DNA of 5,115 bases, from NCBI GenBank assembly GCA_016867055.1, contig VGKN01000132.1:1-5115 (forward strand), read 5' to 3'. The notes below the pieces were generated by a model. That model saw only the letters and a list, made by a program, of their open reading frames with translations, was not told where the DNA came from and made no database searches. Origin of the DNA: Candidatus Omnitrophota bacterium. Lineage in GTDB: Bacteria; Omnitrophota; Koll11; VGKN01. Numbering within the stretch: position 1 is the stretch's first letter; each line of letters begins with the position of its first letter. This document shows, piece by piece, positions 1-5,115 of this stretch. A program made the translations under genes and the position numbers.

Positions 1-906
1 AATTCTTTTGACGGAGAGGTTTTTTTTGCTAATAGTGGCGCTGAGGCAAATGAAGCTGCGATAAAGCTTGCGAGGTTATACGGAGGCCCAGATAGATTTG
101 AAACTATAAGTATGGAGAATTCTTTTCACGGGAGAACACTTGCAACGCTTACTCTTACAGGACAGGAGAAACACAGGCAGGGTTTTGAACCTTTGCCAGA
201 GGGGTTTAGGACGGTTCCTTTTAACGATATTAAGGCAATAGAAGAGGCTGTCAATGAAAAAACTATAGCAATAATAGTTGAGCTTATACAAGGGGAAGGA
301 GGCATCAATGTTGCTTCAAAGGAGTATATTAGATTTTTAAGACGCTTCTGTTCAAAAAAGGATATATTATTGATATTCGATGAGGTTCAGACAGGTATGG
401 GTAGAACGGGCAAGATGTTCTGTTTTCAGCATTTTGGAATAGAGCCTGATATGATGAGCCTCTCAAAGACTTTAGGCGGAGGATTTCCAATAAGCGCTTT
501 GATAGCAAAGAGGAAACTTGCTGATACCTTTACACCGGGAACACATGCCTCAACCTTTGGCGGAAGCCCTCTTGCCTGCGTCTCTTCTTTAGCAGTATTT
601 GAGGCGATTAAAAACAATGATCTGCTTTTAAATGCAGAGAATATGGGAGAGTATCTCTTTGAAAGATTAAAGACATTAAAGGAAAAATTTTCTTTTATAA
701 AGGAGATTAGGGGAATTGGCCTTATGTTGGGGGTTGAACTTTCAAGGCAGGGGAAACTTATAGTTGATGCCTGTATGAAAGAAGGTCTTCTGCTAAACTG
801 CACGCAGGATAAGGTGTTGAGAATACTTCCTCCCTTGACGGTAAATAAAAAGGATATTGATGAAGGAATTAGACTTTTAGAAAAAGGTTTTTTAAGTCAA
901 TTATGA
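1..906 (+). CDS. argD: Acetylornithine aminotransferase, 5'-truncated by the window edge
   Basis: PLP-dependent class III aminotransferase that converts N-acetylglutamate semialdehyde to N-acetylornithine in cytoplasmic arginine biosynthesis. Reading frame 1 is open from the first base, giving 301 visible residues; the family is usually about 390-400, so roughly 90-100 N-terminal residues lie upstream. The ATG at 112 is internal, because the frame before it already encodes the conserved family stretch FANSGAEANEAAIKLAR (visible residues 9-25). Further class III landmarks are SFHGRT (41-46), VELIQGEGG (94-102), the cofactor-binding aspartate in IFDEVQTGMGRTG (D127), the Schiff-base lysine in SLSKTLGGGFPI (K156), the STFGGSPLAC segment near 184-193, and an arginine in VLRILPPL (R274) matching the usual carboxylate-binding position. 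The relatives GabT and ornithine aminotransferase share this fold; the specific assignment leans on overlap with argF. The stop overlaps the argF start by 4 bp, suggesting translational coupling. The leucine in ELIQGEGG, where proline is common, is a minor variation. Confidence 0.93.
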   Translation, partial: NSFDGEVFFANSGAEANEAAIKLARLYGGPDRFETISMENSFHGRTLATLTLTGQEKHRQGFEPLPEGFRTVPFNDIKAIEEAVNEKTIAIIVELIQGEGGINVASKEYIRFLRRFCSKKDILLIFDEVQTGMGRTGKMFCFQHFGIEPDMMSLSKTLGGGFPISALIAKRKLADTFTPGTHASTFGGSPLACVSSLAVFEAIKNNDLLLNAENMGEYLFERLKTLKEKFSFIKEIRGIGLMLGVELSRQGKLIVDACMKEGLLLNCTQDKVLRILPPLTVNKKDIDEGIRLLEKGFLSQL

Positions 907-1823
907 AAAAAGATCTTATATCTATTAACGATTTAACCAGAGAAGAGATAGGGAAGATTTTTAAGCTTACGGACGAGATTAAATTCAACAAAAAGAAATT
1001 TGAAAAAACTCTTTCGGGAAAGACACTCGGTCTTTTGTTCCAGAAACCTTCAAACAGAACAAGGGTTTCTTTTGAGGTTGGAATGGCTCAATTAGGAGGA
1101 CATTCTATATATCTTGGGCCCGAGGATATAAAACTTGGCGAAAGAGAGGCGGTTAAGGATGTGGCTAAGGTCTTATCAAAATATCTTGATGGAATAGTTG
1201 CTAGGACATTCTCCCATAACGATATAATTGAACTTGCAGAATTTTCCTCTGTACCTGTTATAAATGGCTTGAGTGATCTTATGCACCCATGTCAAGCCCT
1301 AAGCGATGTATATACTATTCGGGAGAAATCCTCCAAATTTAAAAGTATCAAATTAGCATATGTTGGAGATGGTAATAATGTATTAAATTCCCTGATTGAA
1401 ATTGCAGGGAAAATGGGGTTATATATATCTGCCGCAACGCCAAAGGGTTATGAACCAGATAAAGAAATTTTAAATGCAGCAAATAAAAATGCTAAATTAA
1501 GCAGTGCAAAAATAGAGCTTTTAAATGACCCTTATAAGGCTGCAGAGGGTGCGGATTTTATATACACCGATGTATGGACAAGTATGGGTAAGGAACATGA
1601 AAGAAAAATTCGGCTTGAGGCATTTAAGGGTTTTCAAGTCAATACAAATTTAATCTCAAGGTGTAAAAAGGACTGTCTTGTAATGCATTGTCTTCCGGCA
1701 CATAGACAAGAGGAAATAACAAATGAAATCTTAGATAGCCCTAATTCTATAGTCTTCGAGCAGGCAGAAAATAGGCTCTATGTTCAAAAAGCGATTTTGA
1801 TAATGTTATTATTAAAGGAATAA
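903..1823 (+). CDS. argF: Ornithine carbamoyltransferase, complete
   Basis: Transfers the carbamoyl group of carbamoyl phosphate to ornithine, giving citrulline, in cytoplasmic arginine biosynthesis. The 306-residue length is normal for anabolic OTCases. The carbamoyl-phosphate-binding domain carries SNRTR (50-54, usually STRTR), RTFSH (101-105) and HPCQ (128-131). The ornithine-binding domain carries the nucleotide-binding-like YVGDGNNV (153-160), DVWTSMG (223-229, with the ornithine-binding Asp and SMG loop) and HCLPAHR (262-268, with the catalytic Cys263), followed by FEQAENRLYVQKA. SMG and HCLP together favour OTCase over aspartate carbamoyltransferase. Acetylornithine and succinylornithine carbamoyltransferases are less likely alternatives, but I cannot exclude them without alignment. 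The ATG lies in the ATGA overlap with argD. The nearest purine-rich stretch (AAAAAGG, ending at 887) is about 15 nt upstream, rather far, so initiation probably relies on coupling to argD. The next gene starts one base after the stop. Confidence 0.95.
   Translation: MKKDLISINDLTREEIGKIFKLTDEIKFNKKKFEKTLSGKTLGLLFQKPSNRTRVSFEVGMAQLGGHSIYLGPEDIKLGEREAVKDVAKVLSKYLDGIVARTFSHNDIIELAEFSSVPVINGLSDLMHPCQALSDVYTIREKSSKFKSIKLAYVGDGNNVLNSLIEIAGKMGLYISAATPKGYEPDKEILNAANKNAKLSSAKIELLNDPYKAAEGADFIYTDVWTSMGKEHERKIRLEAFKGFQVNTNLISRCKKDCLVMHCLPAHRQEEITNEILDSPNSIVFEQAENRLYVQKAILIMLLLKE
1814..1820 (+). promoter_or_regulatory. Shine-Dalgarno supporting the GTG start at 1825
   Basis: AAAGGAA lies inside the last argF codons, with its GG 6 nt before the GTG at 1825. 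The next codon, TTG at 1828, is also a possible start, and the first ATG in frame is at 1864. Starting at GTG or TTG retains the basic KVKK n-region needed for a good signal peptide. Starting at 1864 would lose it and leave a gap of about 40 nt in an otherwise tightly packed operon. Confidence 0.6.
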
Positions 1824-1824
1824 A

Positions 1825-2751
1825 GTGTTGAAAGTTAAAAAATCTATCATCGCTGTTCTTTTTATGAATGTATTTTTCGCACTCAGTTTATTTTCTTTCT
1901 CGCAGGAAAATGATACTGGGCAGAATGAGAAGCAGAGGGTATTGCTTGAGGATAAAATTGTAGCAGTTGTGAATGGAGAAGTCATTACATCTAACAAATT
2001 AGAAGAAAGAATAGCTTTTGTAAAATCAATGAGCAATAGAAATACTCTCAACGAAGATTCAAACAGTGAGATTGAAGTGTTACGAAAAAATGTCCTTAAC
2101 CAGTTGATAGAAGAAATTATTTTGTTACAGGAGGCGAAAAAACAGAATATAACCATAACCGAGGAGGAGCTTGAACCAGCAAAGATTCAAATTTTGATTT
2201 CAAAACTCCTGAATCGCGAAATTGATTCAAAGATAGAAATCACAGATAGCGAAGCCATTTCTTATTATAACGATAACAAAAATTTATATGTTGAACCGGA
2301 AAGAGTGCGCATAGAGGAGGTCTTTTTAATGGTAAAACCTGGTTCAAATATAGAAGACTGGGAATTGGCTAAGAAGCGAATAGATGAACTGTATCAGACA
2401 ATAAAAAATTCTAACGATTTTTTAATGGCTGCAAAAGGATTGGATGAAAAAATCTCGGTTGGCAGGTCTGGTTTTTTAATTAGAGGCGAATTGCCTCCTG
2501 AGGTAGAAGAGGTTGCCTTTAATACCGATATTGGAAAACTTAGCACTGTGATAAAATCTCCATTGGGTTTTCACATAATAAAGCTTATGGATAAGAGACA
2601 ACAGAGACAGAAAGAATTTGAAGAAGTGAAAGACCATATCAGGAGAGTTCTCTTTGGACAAAAAGCCAGACAAAGATATGAGGATTGGATTGCAAGGCTA
2701 AAGACAAACTCAATCATTGATATAAGACAGGATAAAGGCAGTTCTAAATGA
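1825..2751 (+). CDS. Exported SurA/PpiC-like parvulin-domain periplasmic chaperone
   Basis: Predicted periplasmic folding factor of the SurA/PrsA/PpiC group, 308 residues. An N-terminal signal peptide has a basic n-region (KVKK), a hydrophobic core (about residues 7-23) and a likely signal peptidase I site after SFS (26); no lipobox cysteine is present. The SurA-type N-terminal chaperone domain follows: DKIVAVVNGEVITSNKLEERI (43-63) is the classic opening, then helices to about 140. A single parvulin (rotamase) domain spans about 155-256, with GRSGFLIRGELPPEVEEVAF and the closing GFHIIKL (248-254). A charged C-terminal helix (about 262-293) would pack on the N-domain, as in SurA. E. coli SurA has two parvulin domains and about 428 residues, so this is a one-domain version. 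The His usual at the start of the parvulin fold (as in R-x-x-H-I-L) is Glu165, so isomerase activity may be weak. The protein has no cysteines. It abuts argF (1-nt gap) and overlaps bamA by 4 bp, fitting a role in outer-membrane-protein delivery. I give no gene symbol because orthology to surA is unproven. Confidence 0.85.
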   Translation: MLKVKKSIIAVLFMNVFFALSLFSFSQENDTGQNEKQRVLLEDKIVAVVNGEVITSNKLEERIAFVKSMSNRNTLNEDSNSEIEVLRKNVLNQLIEEIILLQEAKKQNITITEEELEPAKIQILISKLLNREIDSKIEITDSEAISYYNDNKNLYVEPERVRIEEVFLMVKPGSNIEDWELAKKRIDELYQTIKNSNDFLMAAKGLDEKISVGRSGFLIRGELPPEVEEVAFNTDIGKLSTVIKSPLGFHIIKLMDKRQQRQKEFEEVKDHIRRVLFGQKARQRYEDWIARLKTNSIIDIRQDKGSSK

Positions 2752-4973
2752 GATGGGGTCTCATAGTTCTTTTTTTTATAGCCCTTATCTTTGCAGAAGA
2801 AGGAAAATATATTTTTGCTCAGAATAATAATCAAATAACCAGAATAGATGTGGAAGGCAATATAAATATAGAAAGGGAGGAAATAATAAACTTACTGAGA
2901 GATTATATTGGAGAGCAGATAGACAAAAAAAAATTACAAAAGGGAATCCTCTCTGTATATGAACTCGGATTTTTTAAGGATGTTAAAATGAGAGTGGTTG
3001 ATTCAGAGGAAGGGATAACGCTTATCGCGACTGTTGAGGAAAAACCCCAGCTTAAAAATTTACGTTTTATGGGAAATAGGTTTATTCCCCCGAGGCTTAT
3101 ACAAAAGGCCTTAAGATTAGATCTGTTTGAGAGAAAATTTGTTGACAGGTCAATGCTTGATAGTTGCACAGAGAGAATACTCAAACTATATAAGGATTTG
3201 GGATATTATTTTGCAATTGTTTATCCCAAGGTAGAACTTGATGAAAAAACTAATGAGATCTCAGTCACGTATGTAATTGATGAAGGAAAAAGAGTTTACG
3301 TAAAAAAAGTCTTGGTATTTGGAAATACCCAATTTACGTCAGAGGAGATTATAAGATTAATAGCAACCAAAACAGGCAGACTTTTCTCATCGGGTATTTT
3401 TTCTGAAGGGGATTTATTTAGGGATATTAAAAAAGTTAAGGATTTATATCATAATAGTGGCTTTATAAAGGTGACTGTTGCGCATGGGCTTTTTTTTGAC
3501 AGAGATAAAAAAAATGTGGTAATTCTCTTAACAATTGATGAAGGATTAAGGTATTCCGTAGGTAAGATTTCTATAAAAGGTAATATTGCCTTGGATGAGG
3601 CTAAGTTTAAAGAACTGTTTCCATTAAAAGAAGGTGAAATTTTTAATCAAGAAAAATTTATAACAGGTCTAAATAACATTAATTCCTTTTATTCAAGAAA
3701 TGGCTTTTTACTTTCGCGCATTGAACATAGTATAATTTATAGAGATAATGAGCTTAAGGCAGACGTACATATAACTATAAATGAAAATAATCCGTTTAAA
3801 ATAAATAGGATAATTATAAAAGGCAACAAGAAAACTAAAGAGTGTATAATTAGAAAACTGCTTCTTGTGAAGGAAGAAGGCCTATTTGATGGTTATAAGA
3901 TATTTCTAACTCAAAGACGATTACAGGATTTAGGTTATTTCAAAAAGGTGCTTATAGTTACAGAACCGACCGATTTTCCTGATAAAAGAAACCTTGTAAT
4001 TGAGGTGGAAGAGGGCGGAACAGCAATGTTTGAGGCAGGAATTAAATACAGCACCGCATATGATATGGGGGTTTATGCCAAAGCGGATGAAAAAAATTTA
4101 CTTGGCAGAGCACAAAGGCTTACCCTTAAAAGCGAACTCGGAGGAAAGAAGGAAAGTATCAGTTTAAGTTTTATCGAACCTTATCTATTCAGCAGGGATT
4201 TAAGACTAAAAACAGATTTCTACACAACCGAGGCTAAGATTCCAAGGAGGTATTTTAAAGAAAGAAGAACAGGGGGAGATATCGGTTTAACAAAACCTTT
4301 GTTTGGATATACATTTGGTAATCTCTCATACAGATTTGAAGAGGTAAAAGTATTTGACATAGAACCAGAGATAAGCGATTATATCCTACCGGGAAAGACA
4401 GATCTTGCAGGGCTATCAACCAGCATTACAAGAGATACCCGGGATAGTTATTTTTATCCTCTGAAGGGTTCATTAAATAGCCTAAGTCTTGAAACTTCAG
4501 CGGATTTCTTAGGCAGTGATTATAGTTTTATTAAGTCAATTGGCGAATCAAGTTATTATTTTAATGTAGCAGGGCAAACTGTTTTTTTGATGCGACTTAG
4601 AGGTGGAACTATTGGTGGTTTTGATGGAAAAGAAGTACCATTATTTGAAAGATTTTATTTGGGCGGAGCAAACACAATAAGGGGATACGAGGAGGGTGAA
4701 ATTGCACCTCATTTTGGTGGAAAGGCAATGGGCTTGCTGAACTTAGAATACAGAATACCACTTACAAAAAATAAAACTTTCATAAATAGCCTCTTCTATG
4801 ATATGGGCAGTTCCTGGGAGACAATTAGAGATTTTAACTTAGGGGACCTAAAACAAGGTTTGGGCACATCTCTAACATATAACTCAAGGCTTGGAAAAAT
4901 TGGCTTAATATATGGATATGGCATAGATAAGCATAAAGATGAAATATATATAAATATAGGCAATAATTTTTAA
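2748..4973 (+). CDS. bamA: Outer membrane protein assembly factor BamA (five POTRA domains plus beta-barrel)
   Basis: Central component of the BAM machine, which folds and inserts beta-barrel proteins into the outer membrane. The protein has 741 residues, shorter than E. coli BamA (810). A signal peptide with hydrophobic core LIVLFFIALIF ends at one of two possible sites, after IFA at 16 or IFA at 24. Five POTRA repeats follow, each opening with a hydrophobic strand leading to a GN turn: about 29-98 (IDVEGN), 101-179 (LRFMGN), 183-266 (VLVFGN), 269-346 (ISIKGN) and 350-423 (IIIKGN). The barrel occupies about 424-741. It includes TRDTRDSYFYPLKG (561-574), the loop-6 signature FYLGGANTIRGY with RGY at 645-647, and a C-terminal beta-signal-like IYINIGNNF ending in Phe, comparable to the FQFNIGKTW end of E. 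coli BamA. Five POTRAs with RGY and the chaperone neighbour favour BamA over TamA (three POTRAs). The ATG sits in an ATGA overlap with the preceding gene; AAAGG at 2734-2738 is a plausible Shine-Dalgarno 9 nt upstream. Confidence 0.95.
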   Translation: MRWGLIVLFFIALIFAEEGKYIFAQNNNQITRIDVEGNINIEREEIINLLRDYIGEQIDKKKLQKGILSVYELGFFKDVKMRVVDSEEGITLIATVEEKPQLKNLRFMGNRFIPPRLIQKALRLDLFERKFVDRSMLDSCTERILKLYKDLGYYFAIVYPKVELDEKTNEISVTYVIDEGKRVYVKKVLVFGNTQFTSEEIIRLIATKTGRLFSSGIFSEGDLFRDIKKVKDLYHNSGFIKVTVAHGLFFDRDKKNVVILLTIDEGLRYSVGKISIKGNIALDEAKFKELFPLKEGEIFNQEKFITGLNNINSFYSRNGFLLSRIEHSIIYRDNELKADVHITINENNPFKINRIIIKGNKKTKECIIRKLLLVKEEGLFDGYKIFLTQRRLQDLGYFKKVLIVTEPTDFPDKRNLVIEVEEGGTAMFEAGIKYSTAYDMGVYAKADEKNLLGRAQRLTLKSELGGKKESISLSFIEPYLFSRDLRLKTDFYTTEAKIPRRYFKERRTGGDIGLTKPLFGYTFGNLSYRFEEVKVFDIEPEISDYILPGKTDLAGLSTSITRDTRDSYFYPLKGSLNSLSLETSADFLGSDYSFIKSIGESSYYFNVAGQTVFLMRLRGGTIGGFDGKEVPLFERFYLGGANTIRGYEEGEIAPHFGGKAMGLLNLEYRIPLTKNKTFINSLFYDMGSSWETIRDFNLGDLKQGLGTSLTYNSRLGKIGLIYGYGIDKHKDEIYINIGNNF

Positions 4974-5009
4974 TCCCTCGCAGAAATCCATGGCCTGTGG
5001 CCAAGGGAT
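4973..5009 (+). other. Stem-loop immediately after the bamA stop
   Basis: TGGCC (4991-4995), loop TGT, and GGCCA (4999-5003) form a 5-bp hairpin. It can be extended in two exclusive ways: ATCCCT (4973-4978) with AGGGAT (5004-5009), leaving a 12-nt bulge at 4979-4990, or ATCC (4986-4989) with GGAT (5006-5009), with small internal mismatches. It could mark or protect the 3' end of the bamA message. It is not a convincing intrinsic terminator: the first U-run (TTTTT, 5024-5028) begins 15 nt beyond the stem. A REP-like palindrome or a relic of an IS200/IS605-type end are other readings. Pairing is read directly from the sequence; function is inferred. Confidence 0.45.
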
Positions 5010-5012
5010 GAA

Positions 5013-5021
5013 TGCTATATT
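5013..5021 (+). promoter_or_regulatory. Possible extended -10 promoter element upstream of the last gene
   Basis: TGCTATATT matches the extended -10 pattern TGnTATAAT with one mismatch in the hexamer. No TTGACA-like -35 is visible at 16-18 nt upstream, where the sequence is GC-rich hairpin. If used, transcription would begin near 5028, placing the second stem-loop close to the 5' end of the new transcript. In an A+T-rich genome such a match can arise by chance. Confidence 0.25.
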
Positions 5022-5039
5022 GCTTTTTCTGCTCGGGAG

Positions 5040-5070
5040 GGAGCCTCGGACCTTAGTCTGAGCGGGCTCC
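5040..5070 (+). promoter_or_regulatory. Strong stem-loop in the leader of the downstream gene
   Basis: GGAGC (5040-5044) pairs with GCTCC (5066-5070), and CTCGGAC (5045-5051) pairs with GTCTGAG (5056-5062), including one G-U pair. Together they make a 12-bp stem with a CTTA tetraloop and a 3-nt bulge (CGG, 5063-5065). The stem ends 7 nt before the Shine-Dalgarno of the next gene. It is followed by ACTTTG rather than a U-tract, so it is not an intrinsic terminator. Possible roles are mRNA 5' stabilisation or translational control. I do not recognise it as a known riboswitch or protein-binding leader. Confidence 0.5.
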
Positions 5071-5077
5071 ACTTTGT

Positions 5078-5083
5078 AGGAGG
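5078..5083 (+). promoter_or_regulatory. Consensus Shine-Dalgarno for the gene starting at 5094
   Basis: AGGAGG is a perfect anti-16S match, 10 nt before the ATG at 5094 and stronger than any ribosome binding site seen upstream in this window. A TTG at 5089 is excluded as the start because its frame meets TGA after two codons. The CTCC at 5067-5070, in the 3' arm of the preceding stem, could alternatively pair with GGAG (5079-5082). Confidence 0.65.
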
Positions 5084-5093
5084 AATATTTGAA

Positions 5094-5115
5094 ATGATAA
5101 GAATGTTTCTAATAA
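5094..5115 (+). CDS. Start of an unidentified gene, cut by the window end
   Basis: The ATG at 5094 follows a consensus Shine-Dalgarno and opens a frame with seven complete codons (MIRMFLI) before the window ends. A second in-frame ATG at 5103 is possible but is less well placed. The basic-then-hydrophobic start could be the beginning of a signal peptide or membrane segment, but this is far too short to identify. In many diderms the gene after bamA is an OmpH/Skp periplasmic chaperone or lpxD. That is only an expectation from common gene order, not something visible here. Confidence 0.5.

Noticed and set aside
112..291. ATG at 112 as the argD start, and antisense ORFs at 76-291 and 126-308
   Set aside because: The argD frame is open back to base 1 and encodes conserved aminotransferase residues before 112, so that ATG is internal. 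The antisense frames have no domain resemblance and lie fully within argD.
426..803. Antisense ORF of 125 codons opposite argD
   Set aside because: It is a shadow of a conserved coding region, without a ribosome binding site or recognisable domain.
1812..2834. Antisense ORFs opposite the chaperone gene and the start of bamA (1812-2156, 2476-2673, 2571-2834)
   Set aside because: Their low-complexity Phe/Ser/Leu-rich composition is what the complement of A-rich coding strands produces; the sense-strand genes fully account for the region.
2903..3184. Antisense ORF within the bamA POTRA region
   Set aside because: No start signal or domain is evident, and it overlaps a clearly conserved POTRA coding sequence.
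2770..3497. Homopolymer runs (T8 at 2770-2777, A9 at 2925-2933, T8 at 3490-3497) as phase-variation or slippage sites in bamA
   Set aside because: All are in frame within conserved protein (A9 encodes three Lys at 60-62), and such runs are expected in A+T-rich genes. Phase-varying an essential gene is unlikely; an A9 run could at most allow low-level slippage.
5040..5077. Intrinsic terminator at hairpin 2
   Set aside because: The stem is strong but is followed by ACTTTGTAGG rather than a run of U, and a Shine-Dalgarno comes directly after it.
4974..5093. tRNA, SRP RNA or a known riboswitch in the intergenic region
   Set aside because: There is no T-loop GGTTCGA-type motif, no SRP-type GGAAGGAAGCAGCC-like apical loop, and none of the conserved cores I know for common riboswitches.
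1..5115. CRISPR array, transposase, phage or defence genes
   Set aside because: No regularly spaced repeats and no such coding sequence were found on either strand; the window is filled by household genes.

Overview
The window is an A+T-rich stretch of a diderm (Gram-negative-type) bacterial chromosome. The diderm call rests on two genes: a complete BamA-type outer-membrane assembly protein and an exported SurA/PpiC-like chaperone. No gene identifies the lineage. An uncultured, low-GC diderm phylum such as Omnitrophota would fit, but that is only an impression.

Layout, all on the + strand and tightly packed: (1) 1-906, the C-terminal three quarters of acetylornithine aminotransferase (argD), cut by the window edge; (2) 903-1823, ornithine carbamoyltransferase (argF), overlapping argD by 4 bp (ATGA); (3) 1825-2751, a secreted parvulin-type (SurA/PpiC-like) periplasmic folding factor that begins with GTG one base after the argF stop; (4) 2748-4973, bamA, overlapping gene 3 by 4 bp (ATGA); (5) 4974-5093, a 120-bp intergenic region, strikingly GC-rich for this sequence, with two stem-loops, a possible extended -10 promoter and a strong Shine-Dalgarno; (6) from 5094, the first seven codons of another gene that leaves the window.

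The spacing (-4, +1, -4) argues for one polycistronic unit. Its first half makes citrulline from acetylornithine via ornithine (arginine biosynthesis). Its second half moves and folds beta-barrel proteins: the SurA-like chaperone would escort unfolded outer-membrane proteins across the periplasm to BamA, which inserts them. The pairing of gene 3 with bamA makes functional sense. Joining them to arginine genes is a lineage-specific arrangement with no evident mechanistic link.

The four main genes are recognisable household genes. The least explained part is the intergenic tail, where several mutually exclusive helices, one able to reach the next gene's Shine-Dalgarno, can be drawn. It is a candidate structured leader or cis-regulatory RNA; I do not recognise it as a known riboswitch class, and no novel system is demonstrated here.
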